A DNA stretch of 6,840 nt from Candidatus Omnitrophota bacterium (lineage in GTDB: Bacteria; Omnitrophota; Gorgyraeia; Gygaellales; Profunditerraquicolaceae), in contig JAQTVG010000050.1 in NCBI GenBank assembly GCA_028706895.1, positions 1-6,840 on the forward strand, given 5' to 3'. Positions 1 to 6,479 of the stretch are shown in pieces; positions within the stretch are counted from its first letter, which is position 1, and each line of letters opens with the position of its first letter. Under the pieces are notes generated by a model. It had not been told where the DNA came from and made no database searches. It saw nothing but the letters and a program-made list of their open reading frames with translations. The translations under genes and the position numbers were made by a program.

Positions 1-2
1 AT

Positions 3-581
3 AACAGGCCGGATTATAAATCCGCGAAGATAGGTTTAAAGAACAAGGATATTAAAATACAAGTGGCAAAGAATGCCCTCTTGCCTACGATAGACTTAAG
101 CGGAAGCCTTGGCCTGAATGGGCTCGGCAGAAATTACGGCAAGGCCCTGCAAAAGGTCGGCCCGGATTATCCGGACTGGTCTATGGGGGTAAAATTCAAC
201 ATCCCATGGGGAGAGGCAGACAGGGCAACATACGATCAGCGGCAATTAGAAAAGGCCCAGGCATTGCTTGCCTTTCAGAGGATGGAGCAGAATATAATTT
301 TTGATGTCCGGGATAGGGTCAGGGAAGTGAATATTCAGGCCCGCCAGGTAGAGGTATCAAAACTTTACCAGGAAAAGGAGCAGGAGAATTTTGACGCCCA
401 GAAAGAACGTTATATCGCAGGCCAGGTCAGCACGCACGACATGCTGGATTATCAGGACAGGTTATCCCGCGCCCAGCTTAGTTACTTAAAGGCACTGGTT
501 GATTATAATGTCGCCATTATAAATTTGGATAAATCAGAAGGTTTGACCTTGGTCAAAAATAATGTTAAATTGGAGGAATGA
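3..581 (+). CDS. TolC-family outer-membrane efflux protein, C-terminal part (5' end outside window)
   Basis: This is the outer-membrane channel of the tripartite exporter, carrying substrate from the adaptor/pump through the outer membrane. The frame is open from base 3 to the TGA at 579-581, giving 192 visible residues. Residues 2-31 (starting RPDYKSAKIGL, then VAKNALLPTIDL) match the start of the second OEP repeat, where a helix runs into a beta strand. Residues 57-70 (ending FNIPWG) are the next strand. Residues 71-180 form the long helical hairpin with the turn YIAGQVSTHDMLDYQ and the closing helix KALVDYNVAIINLDKSEG, all typical of the family. The GTG at 63 is an internal codon, since homology continues upstream of it. 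About half of a usual 400-450 residue protein is visible, so the signal peptide and first repeat lie to the left. The hairpin has ordinary length. The gene overlaps the adaptor gene by ATGA. The family call is firm; the substrate is unknown. Confidence 0.9.
   Translation, partial: NRPDYKSAKIGLKNKDIKIQVAKNALLPTIDLSGSLGLNGLGRNYGKALQKVGPDYPDWSMGVKFNIPWGEADRATYDQRQLEKAQALLAFQRMEQNIIFDVRDRVREVNIQARQVEVSKLYQEKEQENFDAQKERYIAGQVSTHDMLDYQDRLSRAQLSYLKALVDYNVAIINLDKSEGLTLVKNNVKLEE
572..576 (+). promoter_or_regulatory. Shine-Dalgarno site of the adaptor gene, inside the channel gene
   Basis: GGAGG lies in the last sense codons (Leu-Glu-Glu) of the channel gene. It is 1 base from the ATG at 578 and 4 bases from the in-frame ATG at 581. 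Spacing favours the second ATG, which would shorten the adaptor by one Met and remove most of the ATGA overlap. Either way the two genes are translationally coupled. Confidence 0.7.
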
Positions 582-1480
582 TGATAATTAATAAAAATCC
601 AAAAAGGATATTTTTTATTTTATTGATATCGACTATTTTGTGTATTTTTTCAATTACTGGCTGCGCCAAAAAGCAGGCGGCGACCGCAGAAAAGGAAACC
701 GCAATCCCCGTCAAGGTAATGAAGGTCGAATTAAAAGAGATCGCGGAGTCAATAGAATATGTCGGCAACATCAAGGCACAGGATGAAGCCCTTATTTATC
801 CAAAGGTGAACGGAAAGATCATAGAGAAAATAAAGGAAGAGGGAGCTAATATAGAGAAGGGCGAGGTGATTGCCTATGTCGACCGCGATGAAGTGGGGTT
901 CAAATTTGAAAAGGCGCCGGTTGAGAGCCCTCTTAAAGGCGTGATAGGCGAGGTCTTCGTAGATATTGGCTCGCAGGTTAGCACACAGACGCCGATAGCC
1001 CTGGTTGTTGATATGGATAGGGTGGAAATAGATCTTGAAATACCCGAAAAATATATACCCATGATCTCATTGGGGCAGGAGGCCAAGATCCGCGTTGACG
1101 CCTATCCGGATGAGGAATTCATAGGAACAATTACCAAGATCAGTCCTGTGGTGGATTTGGCTACGCGCACCGCCGCCACAGAAATAGTTATTGAGAATCC
1201 GCAGCATAAATTAAACTCAGGGATGTTCGCGAAAATAAGCCTGGTCATCCGTCAGCATAAAGGGGTGCCTGTTATTTTAAAAGAGGCTCTTGTAGGAAAA
1301 GACCCGGATTTGTATGTTTATATCACGGAAGGCGATAAAGCGGTTTTAAGAAAAGTCAAGGTCGGAATTCGCCAGGGGCCGTATTATGAAGTAACCGAGG
1401 GCCTGAAAGAAGGGGATATGGTTGTAATCATGGGGCAGCAACGCCTGGGCGATGGGGTTTTTGTAGCGCCGGAGGAATAA
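578..1480 (+). CDS. RND efflux periplasmic adaptor (membrane fusion protein), hairpin-less, lipoprotein-type
   Basis: The adaptor links the inner-membrane RND pump to the outer-membrane channel. Residues 1-29 form a lipoprotein signal: basic N-region (NKNPKR), hydrophobic core, and a lipobox ending ITGC with Cys29 as the likely lipidated residue. Residues about 64-101 and 114-146 are the two halves of the lipoyl (biotinyl-like) domain (VNGKI..., EGANIEKGEVIAYVD; then SPLKGVIGEV..., GSQVSTQTPIALVVD). Residues 147-225 are the beta-barrel domain with the family signature RTAATEIVIENP...LNSGMFAKISL. Residues 229-298 fit the membrane-proximal domain. Only about 12 residues separate the lipoyl halves, so the alpha-helical hairpin of AcrA-type adaptors is absent. 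This explains the 300-residue length against roughly 370-400 for AcrA relatives. Start at 578 gives an ATGA overlap with the channel gene; ATG at 581 is the better-spaced alternative. The pump gene follows 4 bases after the stop. Confidence 0.93.
   Translation: MMIINKNPKRIFFILLISTILCIFSITGCAKKQAATAEKETAIPVKVMKVELKEIAESIEYVGNIKAQDEALIYPKVNGKIIEKIKEEGANIEKGEVIAYVDRDEVGFKFEKAPVESPLKGVIGEVFVDIGSQVSTQTPIALVVDMDRVEIDLEIPEKYIPMISLGQEAKIRVDAYPDEEFIGTITKISPVVDLATRTAATEIVIENPQHKLNSGMFAKISLVIRQHKGVPVILKEALVGKDPDLYVYITEGDKAVLRKVKVGIRQGPYYEVTEGLKEGDMVVIMGQQRLGDGVFVAPEE
1471..1475 (+). promoter_or_regulatory. Shine-Dalgarno site of the RND pump gene, inside the adaptor gene
   Basis: GGAGG sits 9 bases before the ATG at 1485, in the final Glu-Glu codons of the adaptor. 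The same GGAGGAA string ending in a stop codon is used at the preceding junction (572-578). It supports 1485 as the true pump start. Confidence 0.75.
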
Positions 1481-1484
1481 AAAG

Positions 1485-4400
1485 ATGAATCTACCCGAAT
1501 TTGGCGTAAAAAAACCTGTCACAAACCTGATGATCTTTTTCTCCATTATTATTATCGCATTTTATAGTTTAACCCGCCTCGGCATAGACATGATGCCAGA
1601 GATTGAACCGCCTGTCATAACCGTAGTGGCCTCATATCCGGGCGCCAGCCCCGAAGACGTTGAGATAAAGGTAACAGAGCCGCTCGAGAACCAGCTTTCT
1701 ACCACATCTGGCCTTGAAAAGATTACCTCTCGTTCACTGGAAGGCGTATCCGTAATAACGCTTAAATTCAAATGGGGGGCAAACCTCGATGAGGCCTCAA
1801 ACGATATACGCGACCGCATTGAATTAACCAAGCGCCTTCTTCCGGATATACCCGATGAAATGGATAATCCTTTTATAATTAAGTTTAATACCGCAAGCAT
1901 TCCCATCCTTGCTCTAAGCGTGACCGCCGAACAAAATTATCCTGAATTATTTGATCTTGTGGATAAAAGGGTGGCCGATGCCCTGCGCCAGCTGCCCGGA
2001 GTCGGAACTGTCCAACTTTACGGAGGGCTGGAGCGGCAGATAAATATCTGGATAAACAGGGAACGCCTGGAAGGGCACGGTCTGTCTATACTTGATATAC
2101 AGAACGCGCTGAAACAAGAGAATGTCACCCAGCCGTTAGGCAGCATAAAGACAGGGCTCACGGATTACATGTTGCGGCTCCCCGGGGAATTCGCTAGTCC
2201 GGAAGAGATAAATCTGATAATTTTGGGGAAACGGGACGGCAAGCTCGTTTATCTTAAGGATGTGGCAAGGGTGGAAGATAGTTTTAAAGAAGTAACTATG
2301 CATGTAAGGATGAATAGGCATCCCGGCGTCATGATGATGATACAGAAACAGACAGGCACAAACGCGGTTGAAGTGGCCCGGCAGGTAAAGGAAAGATTGG
2401 CGCAGCTTGAAAAAACCCTGCCCACAGATGTGAAGATGTACACGATATTTGATACCTCAAAAGATATAATCAATGCCATTGATTCGCTTACGTCATCGCT
2501 CTGGTTAGGCATCATACTTGTAATCCTGGTAGTGTGGTTTTTCCTGCGGCAGATAGCCGGTAGTTTTATTATCGCCCTTACGATTCCTTTTTCGCTATTG
2601 GTCGCTTTTATATATCTTTTCTTGAGCGGCAAGACCATAAATATCATCAGCCTTTCTTCGCTTGCCATCGCCTGCGGCATGGTCGTAGACAACGCCATAG
2701 TCGTCGTTGATAACGCGTACCGCCATTTAGAACGCGGACAACGCCTTCAGGAAGCCGCTATTTTCGGCACCTCCGAGATGTTTTTATCTGTTTCCGCTTC
2801 CACCCTGACAACGGTAGTGGTATTCCTGCCCATGCTGCTTATTACCGGAGTCGTCGGTATCATGTTCGGCGAGCTCGCGATGATAGTGACCGTTACGCTT
2901 GTAGCCTCTCTTTTTACCGCTGTTACATTTACGCCTATGCTTTGCGCAAAATGGTTAAAACTGCCCTCTAAAATACAGCAAGAGGGGAATATTGCGAAAA
3001 GGTGGACCAGCAAATTTTATAGCATATCCGAAAACTGGTTCAAATCATGGGAGAATTTTTACGCAAAATCACTGGCCTGGTGCCTGCGGCATAAAAAATT
3101 TGTTATTTTCGGATTTCTCGCGGCATTTATCTTGAGTTTATTTTCAATGCGTTTTGTGGGAAACGAATTTATCCCGGAAGAGGATTCCGGAGACGTGCGT
3201 ATCACCGTTAACCTTGCTTTGGGCACGCGGCTCGAAGAGACAGATAAGGTGGCAAAGAGGATAGAAGATATCCTGGAGAAGAATGCACCGGAGGCAACGT
3301 TAATGTATGTAAGGCCCGGCACAACCCCAGGAATGGGCCGGGCAATGTCGGCGGCAGGAACTTCAGGGGAACACGTTATAATGAGTGGTTTAAAGCTGGT
3401 CCCTAAACAACAAAGAAAACGTTCCGTAAAGGAAGTAGGACAGGCGATCAGAAAAGAGATTCAGAAGATACCCGGTGTTTTAAAAAGTGATGTCTCAACA
3501 GGCAACCCGATGGGCCAGATGATTACGGGCGCGGGTGGTAAGTCTATTCAAGTAGAGATAATAGGCCATTCGTTTGAAGAAACGACTGCCCTGGCAAACA
3601 AGATCAAGGATATCATGCAAAATATTCCCGGCGCGGTTGATGCCAGCATCTCAAGAGACATGAACCGCCCTGAATTAAGGATCAAGATAAACAGGGAAAA
3701 GGCAGCGGCCCTGGGGATCAACATGAATACAATAGCCAGTAGCATTAAAACATTCATAGAGGGTTCAACTGCCACTAAATACAGGGAAAAAGGGGAAACA
3801 TACGATATCTATGTAAGGCTGGAAGAGTCCTCCCGCTCCAAGATAGAGGATGTTGAAAATCTATCAATAGTTTCGCCGGTTACCAGTAAACAGATAAAGT
3901 TGATTAATTTTGCCGAGGTTTATGAAACTGTCGGCCCTGTCGAAATCGAAAGGCAAAATCGCGAAAGGGTGGTAAGGACGGAATGTAACGTCTATAAACG
4001 TTCAGCAGGAAAGGTGCGCGAGGATATTAAAAAACAAGTAGATAAGATGACCTTGCCGACGGATGTTATGATAAATTTCGGAGGCGAGGCTGAAGAACAG
4101 GCAAAGGCCTTTAAGGACCTGGGCATTCTGTTGCTTTTGGGCATTATCCTTGTGTATATGGTAATGGCCGCGCAGTTTGAATCATTGCTTGATCCGTTTA
4201 TTGTTATGTTTTCGGTGCCGTTTACGTTTACGGGCGTGTTTTTAGGCTTTCTACTGACAGGTACGACTTTAAACGTTATAAGTTTTCTCGGTATAGTCAT
4301 GCTTATGGGTATAGTGGTCAACAACGCTATAGTATTGATCAGTTATATAGCCATACTGCGCGCACGCGGGCATTCCATGCTTGAGGCGGTAACTTTGGGC

Positions 4401-4664
4401 GGCAAGGACAGGTTAAGGCCTGTTCTCATGACCACCATTACAACGTTGGTCGGGCTCCTGCCCCTGGCTACTTCGAGAGGCGAGGGCTCCGAGACCTGGC
4501 AGCCTTTGGGCATTACCATGGTAAGCGGCCTTACACTTTCGACTTTGGTTACGATGTTATTTGTGCCAACTTTGTACGCACTTGTTGAAGCAAGGATTAA
4601 AAATAATCATAAAAAGAAACCCATAACCCATAGCCCAGAATCCGGAGAGGAACAATATACATGA
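1485..4664 (+). CDS. RND-family efflux pump, inner-membrane subunit (HAE1/AcrB-like)
   Basis: This is a proton-driven inner-membrane exporter that takes substrates from the periplasm or membrane into the adaptor/channel. Its 1059 residues match the usual 1000-1050 of the family, with the duplicated plan intact. TM1 is about 12-30, then porter/docking loop 1 (31-335, with YPGASPEDVE at 51-60 and LPGVGTVQLYGG at 170-181). TM2-6 lie about 336-485, TM7 538-556, periplasmic loop 2 557-877, and TM8-12 about 878-1033. TM4 reads GMVVDNAIVVVDN, with Asp402 and Asn403 at the AcrB Asp407/Asp408 places. TM10 reads GIVVNNAIVLI, with Asn946 at the AcrB Lys940 place. RLRPVLMTT (976-984) keeps the equivalents of AcrB Arg971 and Thr978. 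VDN instead of the VDG of CzcA-type metal pumps argues for a drug/hydrophobic-compound pump, but substrate is inferred only. The stop overlaps the PII-like gene by ATGA. The last ~20 residues are a polar, probably disordered cytosolic tail. Confidence 0.95.
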   Translation: MNLPEFGVKKPVTNLMIFFSIIIIAFYSLTRLGIDMMPEIEPPVITVVASYPGASPEDVEIKVTEPLENQLSTTSGLEKITSRSLEGVSVITLKFKWGANLDEASNDIRDRIELTKRLLPDIPDEMDNPFIIKFNTASIPILALSVTAEQNYPELFDLVDKRVADALRQLPGVGTVQLYGGLERQINIWINRERLEGHGLSILDIQNALKQENVTQPLGSIKTGLTDYMLRLPGEFASPEEINLIILGKRDGKLVYLKDVARVEDSFKEVTMHVRMNRHPGVMMMIQKQTGTNAVEVARQVKERLAQLEKTLPTDVKMYTIFDTSKDIINAIDSLTSSLWLGIILVILVVWFFLRQIAGSFIIALTIPFSLLVAFIYLFLSGKTINIISLSSLAIACGMVVDNAIVVVDNAYRHLERGQRLQEAAIFGTSEMFLSVSASTLTTVVVFLPMLLITGVVGIMFGELAMIVTVTLVASLFTAVTFTPMLCAKWLKLPSKIQQEGNIAKRWTSKFYSISENWFKSWENFYAKSLAWCLRHKKFVIFGFLAAFILSLFSMRFVGNEFIPEEDSGDVRITVNLALGTRLEETDKVAKRIEDILEKNAPEATLMYVRPGTTPGMGRAMSAAGTSGEHVIMSGLKLVPKQQRKRSVKEVGQAIRKEIQKIPGVLKSDVSTGNPMGQMITGAGGKSIQVEIIGHSFEETTALANKIKDIMQNIPGAVDASISRDMNRPELRIKINREKAAALGINMNTIASSIKTFIEGSTATKYREKGETYDIYVRLEESSRSKIEDVENLSIVSPVTSKQIKLINFAEVYETVGPVEIERQNRERVVRTECNVYKRSAGKVREDIKKQVDKMTLPTDVMINFGGEAEEQAKAFKDLGILLLLGIILVYMVMAAQFESLLDPFIVMFSVPFTFTGVFLGFLLTGTTLNVISFLGIVMLMGIVVNNAIVLISYIAILRARGHSMLEAVTLGGKDRLRPVLMTTITTLVGLLPLATSRGEGSETWQPLGITMVSGLTLSTLVTMLFVPTLYALVEARIKNNHKKKPITHSPESGEEQYT
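4620..4640 (+). repeat. Three imperfect tandem 7-base units
   Basis: CCCATAA, CCCATAG and CCCAGAA follow each other directly in the codons of the pump's polar C-terminal tail (around residues 1046-1052). Seven is not a multiple of three, so each unit is read in a different frame. This suggests a recently expanded or inserted DNA repeat rather than a protein-level repeat. The array is short, so chance is possible. Confidence 0.45.
4644..4650 (+). promoter_or_regulatory. Shine-Dalgarno-like site of the PII-like gene
   Basis: GGAGAGG lies 10 bases before the ATG at 4661, inside the end of the pump gene. The spacing is a little long. With the ATGA overlap, initiation probably relies partly on ribosomes terminating on the pump gene. 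Confidence 0.55.
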
Positions 4665-4951
4665 AAATGATTATGCTTTCATATAATGAAGCCGTTGAAG
4701 ATGAAGTCATGGGAGTTTTGGAGCGATGTGCCTTAAAAAACTACACCAAGATAAACGGTGTTTTTGGCAGCGGTGAGACTTCCGGCATACATTTGGGTAA
4801 TGACATCTGGCCCGGCAAAAATAATCTTATATTTATCGCCTGTGAAGATAACCAGGCAAAACAACTGCTAGCATGTGTAAAAGAGTTAAGAAAGACGCTT
4901 GGAAAAGAAGGTGTAAAGGCATTTGTAATGCCTTTAGAAGCCCTTACTTAA
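4661..4951 (+). CDS. PII-like small protein of the RND efflux operon
   Basis: This 96-residue soluble protein has no signal peptide or membrane segment. Its predicted order fits the ferredoxin-like fold of the PII/CutA superfamily: strand 1-9 (MKMIMLSYN), helix 10-25, strand 28-36 (YTKINGVFG), a loop 37-52, strand 53-62 (KNNLIFIACE, within 53-63), helix 64-82, and strand 85-91 (VKAFVMP). The loop (GSGETSGIHLGNDIWPGKN) sits where PII has its T-loop and ends in a W-P-G-x-N motif. From memory, that motif recurs in PII-like proteins found beside RND transporters. It is shorter than GlnB/GlnK (about 112 residues), and I do not see their uridylylation tyrosine context or C-terminal nucleotide-binding segment. 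GlnB function is therefore not claimed. Overlap with the pump gene suggests a cytosolic sensor or modulator of the pump; the ligand is unknown. The start is the overlapping ATG; an in-frame ATG at 4667 is a weaker alternative. Confidence 0.75.
   Translation: MKMIMLSYNEAVEDEVMGVLERCALKNYTKINGVFGSGETSGIHLGNDIWPGKNNLIFIACEDNQAKQLLACVKELRKTLGKEGVKAFVMPLEALT
4914..4936 (+). repeat. Perfect 9-bp inverted repeat at the 3' end of the PII-like gene
   Basis: TAAAGGCAT (4914-4922) pairs fully with ATGCCTTTA (4928-4936) around the 5-base loop TTGTA. It ends 15 bases before the end of the stop codon. No U-run follows directly; the nearest T-run is at 4981-4987. It is therefore not a classical intrinsic terminator, but may be a 3'-end-protecting or pausing hairpin for the operon transcript. 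Confidence 0.5.
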
Positions 4952-4997
4952 ATAGTCGCGCATTGCCTGTAACCCCCTTATTTTTTTACATTCGCTG

Positions 4998-5026
4998 TTG
5001 ACAAGCCTTTACATATATAATAAAAT
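4998..5026 (+). promoter_or_regulatory. Sigma70-type promoter of lysS
   Basis: A perfect -35 TTGACA (4998-5003) is separated by exactly 17 bases from the -10 box TAAAAT (5021-5026, five of six consensus bases). The surrounding DNA is very A+T-rich. Transcription would begin near 5033, giving a leader of about 16 bases. A perfect TATAAT at 5016-5021 is only 12 bases from the -35 and so less likely to pair with it. It lies in the 97-base gap between the efflux operon and lysS, and implies that lysS is transcribed independently of the pump. Confidence 0.75.
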
Positions 5027-5037
5027 ATACAAATAAT

Positions 5038-5042
5038 AGGGG
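5038..5042 (+). promoter_or_regulatory. Ribosome binding site of lysS
   Basis: AGGGG is placed 6 bases before the ATG at 5049. It is a moderate match to the anti-Shine-Dalgarno sequence and supports that start. Confidence 0.55.
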
Positions 5043-5048
5043 TATACT

Positions 5049-6470
5049 ATGCCTGAAGATGTAAATGACCTTATAAAGCAAAGAATAAGCAAGTTAGAAG
5101 CCTTAAAGGGGTTGGGTATTGAACCTTATGGAAGGGCATTTGCTAACTTATTGAGCATTAAAGAGTTAATTGATCAACCGGAAACAAAAGAAATTATTGC
5201 AGCAGGCAGGATCATGGCTATGCGTTCTCATGGAAAGAGCGTATTTTGCGATATTAAAGACCAACGCGACAAGATACAAATATATTTAAAAGAGGATATT
5301 GTAGGTAAAGATAAATTCGCAATATTTGAAAAGCTTGATATAGGCGATATCATTGGCGTAAAAGGGGAACTTTTTAAGACCCGCACAGGCGAGCCGACGA
5401 TAAAGGTCACGGATTTTACACTGCTTGCAAAGTCCTTAAGGCCGCTTCCCGAAAAGTGGCATGGCCTAAAGGACGTTGAGACCAGATACAGGCAGCGTTA
5501 CGTGGACCTGATCGTAAATGATGAAGTAAAAAATATATTTTATATGCGCAGTAAGATTATCGGCAAGATCAGGGAGTTTCTGGACAGCCGCGGTTACTTA
5601 GAGGTTGAGACTCCCATGATGCATTCTATCCCGGGCGGCGCCGCCGGCAAGCCGTTTAAGACGCATCACGAGGCGCTGGATATGGATTTATATCTAAGGA
5701 TCGCGCCGGAATTATACCTTAAAAAGTTATTAGTCGGCGGGTTTGAAAAGATATATGAGATCAACCGCAGTTTTAGGAATGAAGGCATCTCTATTAAGCA
5801 CAACCCGGAATTTACGATGCTTGAGGTTTACACCGCTTATTCAGATTGCGCCGGCGTTATGAAATTGACAGAGGAATTGGTGCGTTTCACTGCGAGGGAA
5901 GTTTTGGGCAAGGAAGAATTAGAATTCCTGGGCCTTAAGATAGACCTTACTAAGTGGGAAAAGGTATCCTTTGCCGATCTGATGAAGAAGAATTTTGATA
6001 TAAATCCGGACGATGATACAAAGCAGTGGATTGAAAAATTAAAAAAGAAAAATGTCCAATTAAAAAAAGGCGTGATATCCAGAACGCAGATTCTTAATAT
6101 CATAGCGGATTTGATTGAGCCCGAAACGAAGGCTCATCCGGTTTTTGTCGTGGATATTTTTACCGAACTATGTCCCCTGGCGAAGACCAAGAAGGATAAC
6201 CCGCTTTTGACAGATAGGTTTGAGTTATTTATGGGTGGTATGGAAGTGGCGAATGCATATTCAGAATTGAATGACCCTATTGAACAAAAAAAGCGGTTTG
6301 GGGAACAGGGGGGACAGATAGATGAGGATTTTGTGCGAGCCCTTGAATACGGCATGCCCCCGGCAGGCGGGTTGGGTATCGGTATTGACAGGCTTGTGAT
6401 GATATTTACAAATTCCGCGTCTATTAGAGACGTGATATTATTTCCGCAATTGAGGGCAGAGGCAGAATAG
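5049..6470 (+). CDS. lysS: Lysyl-tRNA synthetase, class II
   Basis: The cytosolic enzyme charges tRNA-Lys with lysine using ATP. Its 473 residues are slightly short of the common 490-505. Residues 1-30 are an N-terminal helix (DLIKQRISKLEALKGLGIEPYG). Residues 49-127 form the anticodon-binding OB fold (AGRIMAMRSHGKSVFCDI...). RQRYVDLIVN (148-157) opens the catalytic domain. Class II motif 1 is 176-191 (FLDSRGYLEVETPMM, within it). Motif 2 is 235-261, with Arg243 in FRNEGIS and HNPEFTMLEVY. Motif 3 is 440-452 (GGLGIGIDRLVMI), with Arg448. PGGAAGKPFKTHH (195-207) and LYLRIAPELYLKKLLVGG (214-231) are LysRS-specific; ANAYSELNDP (401-410) is the lysine-site region. All catalytic motifs are intact. 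The family often has HHN at 206-208, where this protein has HHE. The gene has its own promoter, and a lipoprotein-release permease gene starts 9 bases after the stop, probably co-transcribed. Confidence 0.97.
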   Translation: MPEDVNDLIKQRISKLEALKGLGIEPYGRAFANLLSIKELIDQPETKEIIAAGRIMAMRSHGKSVFCDIKDQRDKIQIYLKEDIVGKDKFAIFEKLDIGDIIGVKGELFKTRTGEPTIKVTDFTLLAKSLRPLPEKWHGLKDVETRYRQRYVDLIVNDEVKNIFYMRSKIIGKIREFLDSRGYLEVETPMMHSIPGGAAGKPFKTHHEALDMDLYLRIAPELYLKKLLVGGFEKIYEINRSFRNEGISIKHNPEFTMLEVYTAYSDCAGVMKLTEELVRFTAREVLGKEELEFLGLKIDLTKWEKVSFADLMKKNFDINPDDDTKQWIEKLKKKNVQLKKGVISRTQILNIIADLIEPETKAHPVFVVDIFTELCPLAKTKKDNPLLTDRFELFMGGMEVANAYSELNDPIEQKKRFGEQGGQIDEDFVRALEYGMPPAGGLGIGIDRLVMIFTNSASIRDVILFPQLRAEAE

Positions 6471-6479
6471 TTTATTATT

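Noticed and set aside
10..24. 6-bp inverted repeat CGGATT/AATCCG
   Set aside because: It is short, inside conserved coding sequence of the channel gene, and expected by chance in a window of this size.
63..581. A complete 172-residue channel protein starting at GTG 63
   Set aside because: The frame is open to base 3 and the upstream residues (starting RPDYKSAKIGL) match the TolC family. There is no signal peptide at 63, so the gene is cut by the window edge.
2249..2698. Antisense open frame of 149 codons inside the pump gene
   Set aside because: It lies opposite well-conserved RND transmembrane motifs, its translation resembles no family I know, and no promoter or ribosome site supports it. 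The other minus-strand frames in the pump and lysS are rejected for the same reasons.
1485..4664. Assignment as a heavy-metal (CusA/CzcA) RND pump
   Set aside because: The TM4 motif is VDN rather than the VDG of metal pumps, and the loops resemble HAE1 proteins. The PII-like neighbour alone is not enough to claim a metal substrate.
4661..4951. True GlnB/GlnK nitrogen regulator
   Set aside because: The protein is too short, lacks the recognisable T-loop tyrosine context and C-terminal signature, and sits in an efflux operon with no nitrogen genes nearby.
4971..4987. Intrinsic terminator at CCCCCTTA followed by seven T
   Set aside because: No G-run upstream can pair with the C-run to form a stem, so the T-run alone is not a terminator.
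5016..5021. Perfect TATAAT as the lysS -10 box
   Set aside because: It is only 12 bases from the TTGACA, too close. TAAAAT at 5021-5026 has the ideal 17-base spacing.
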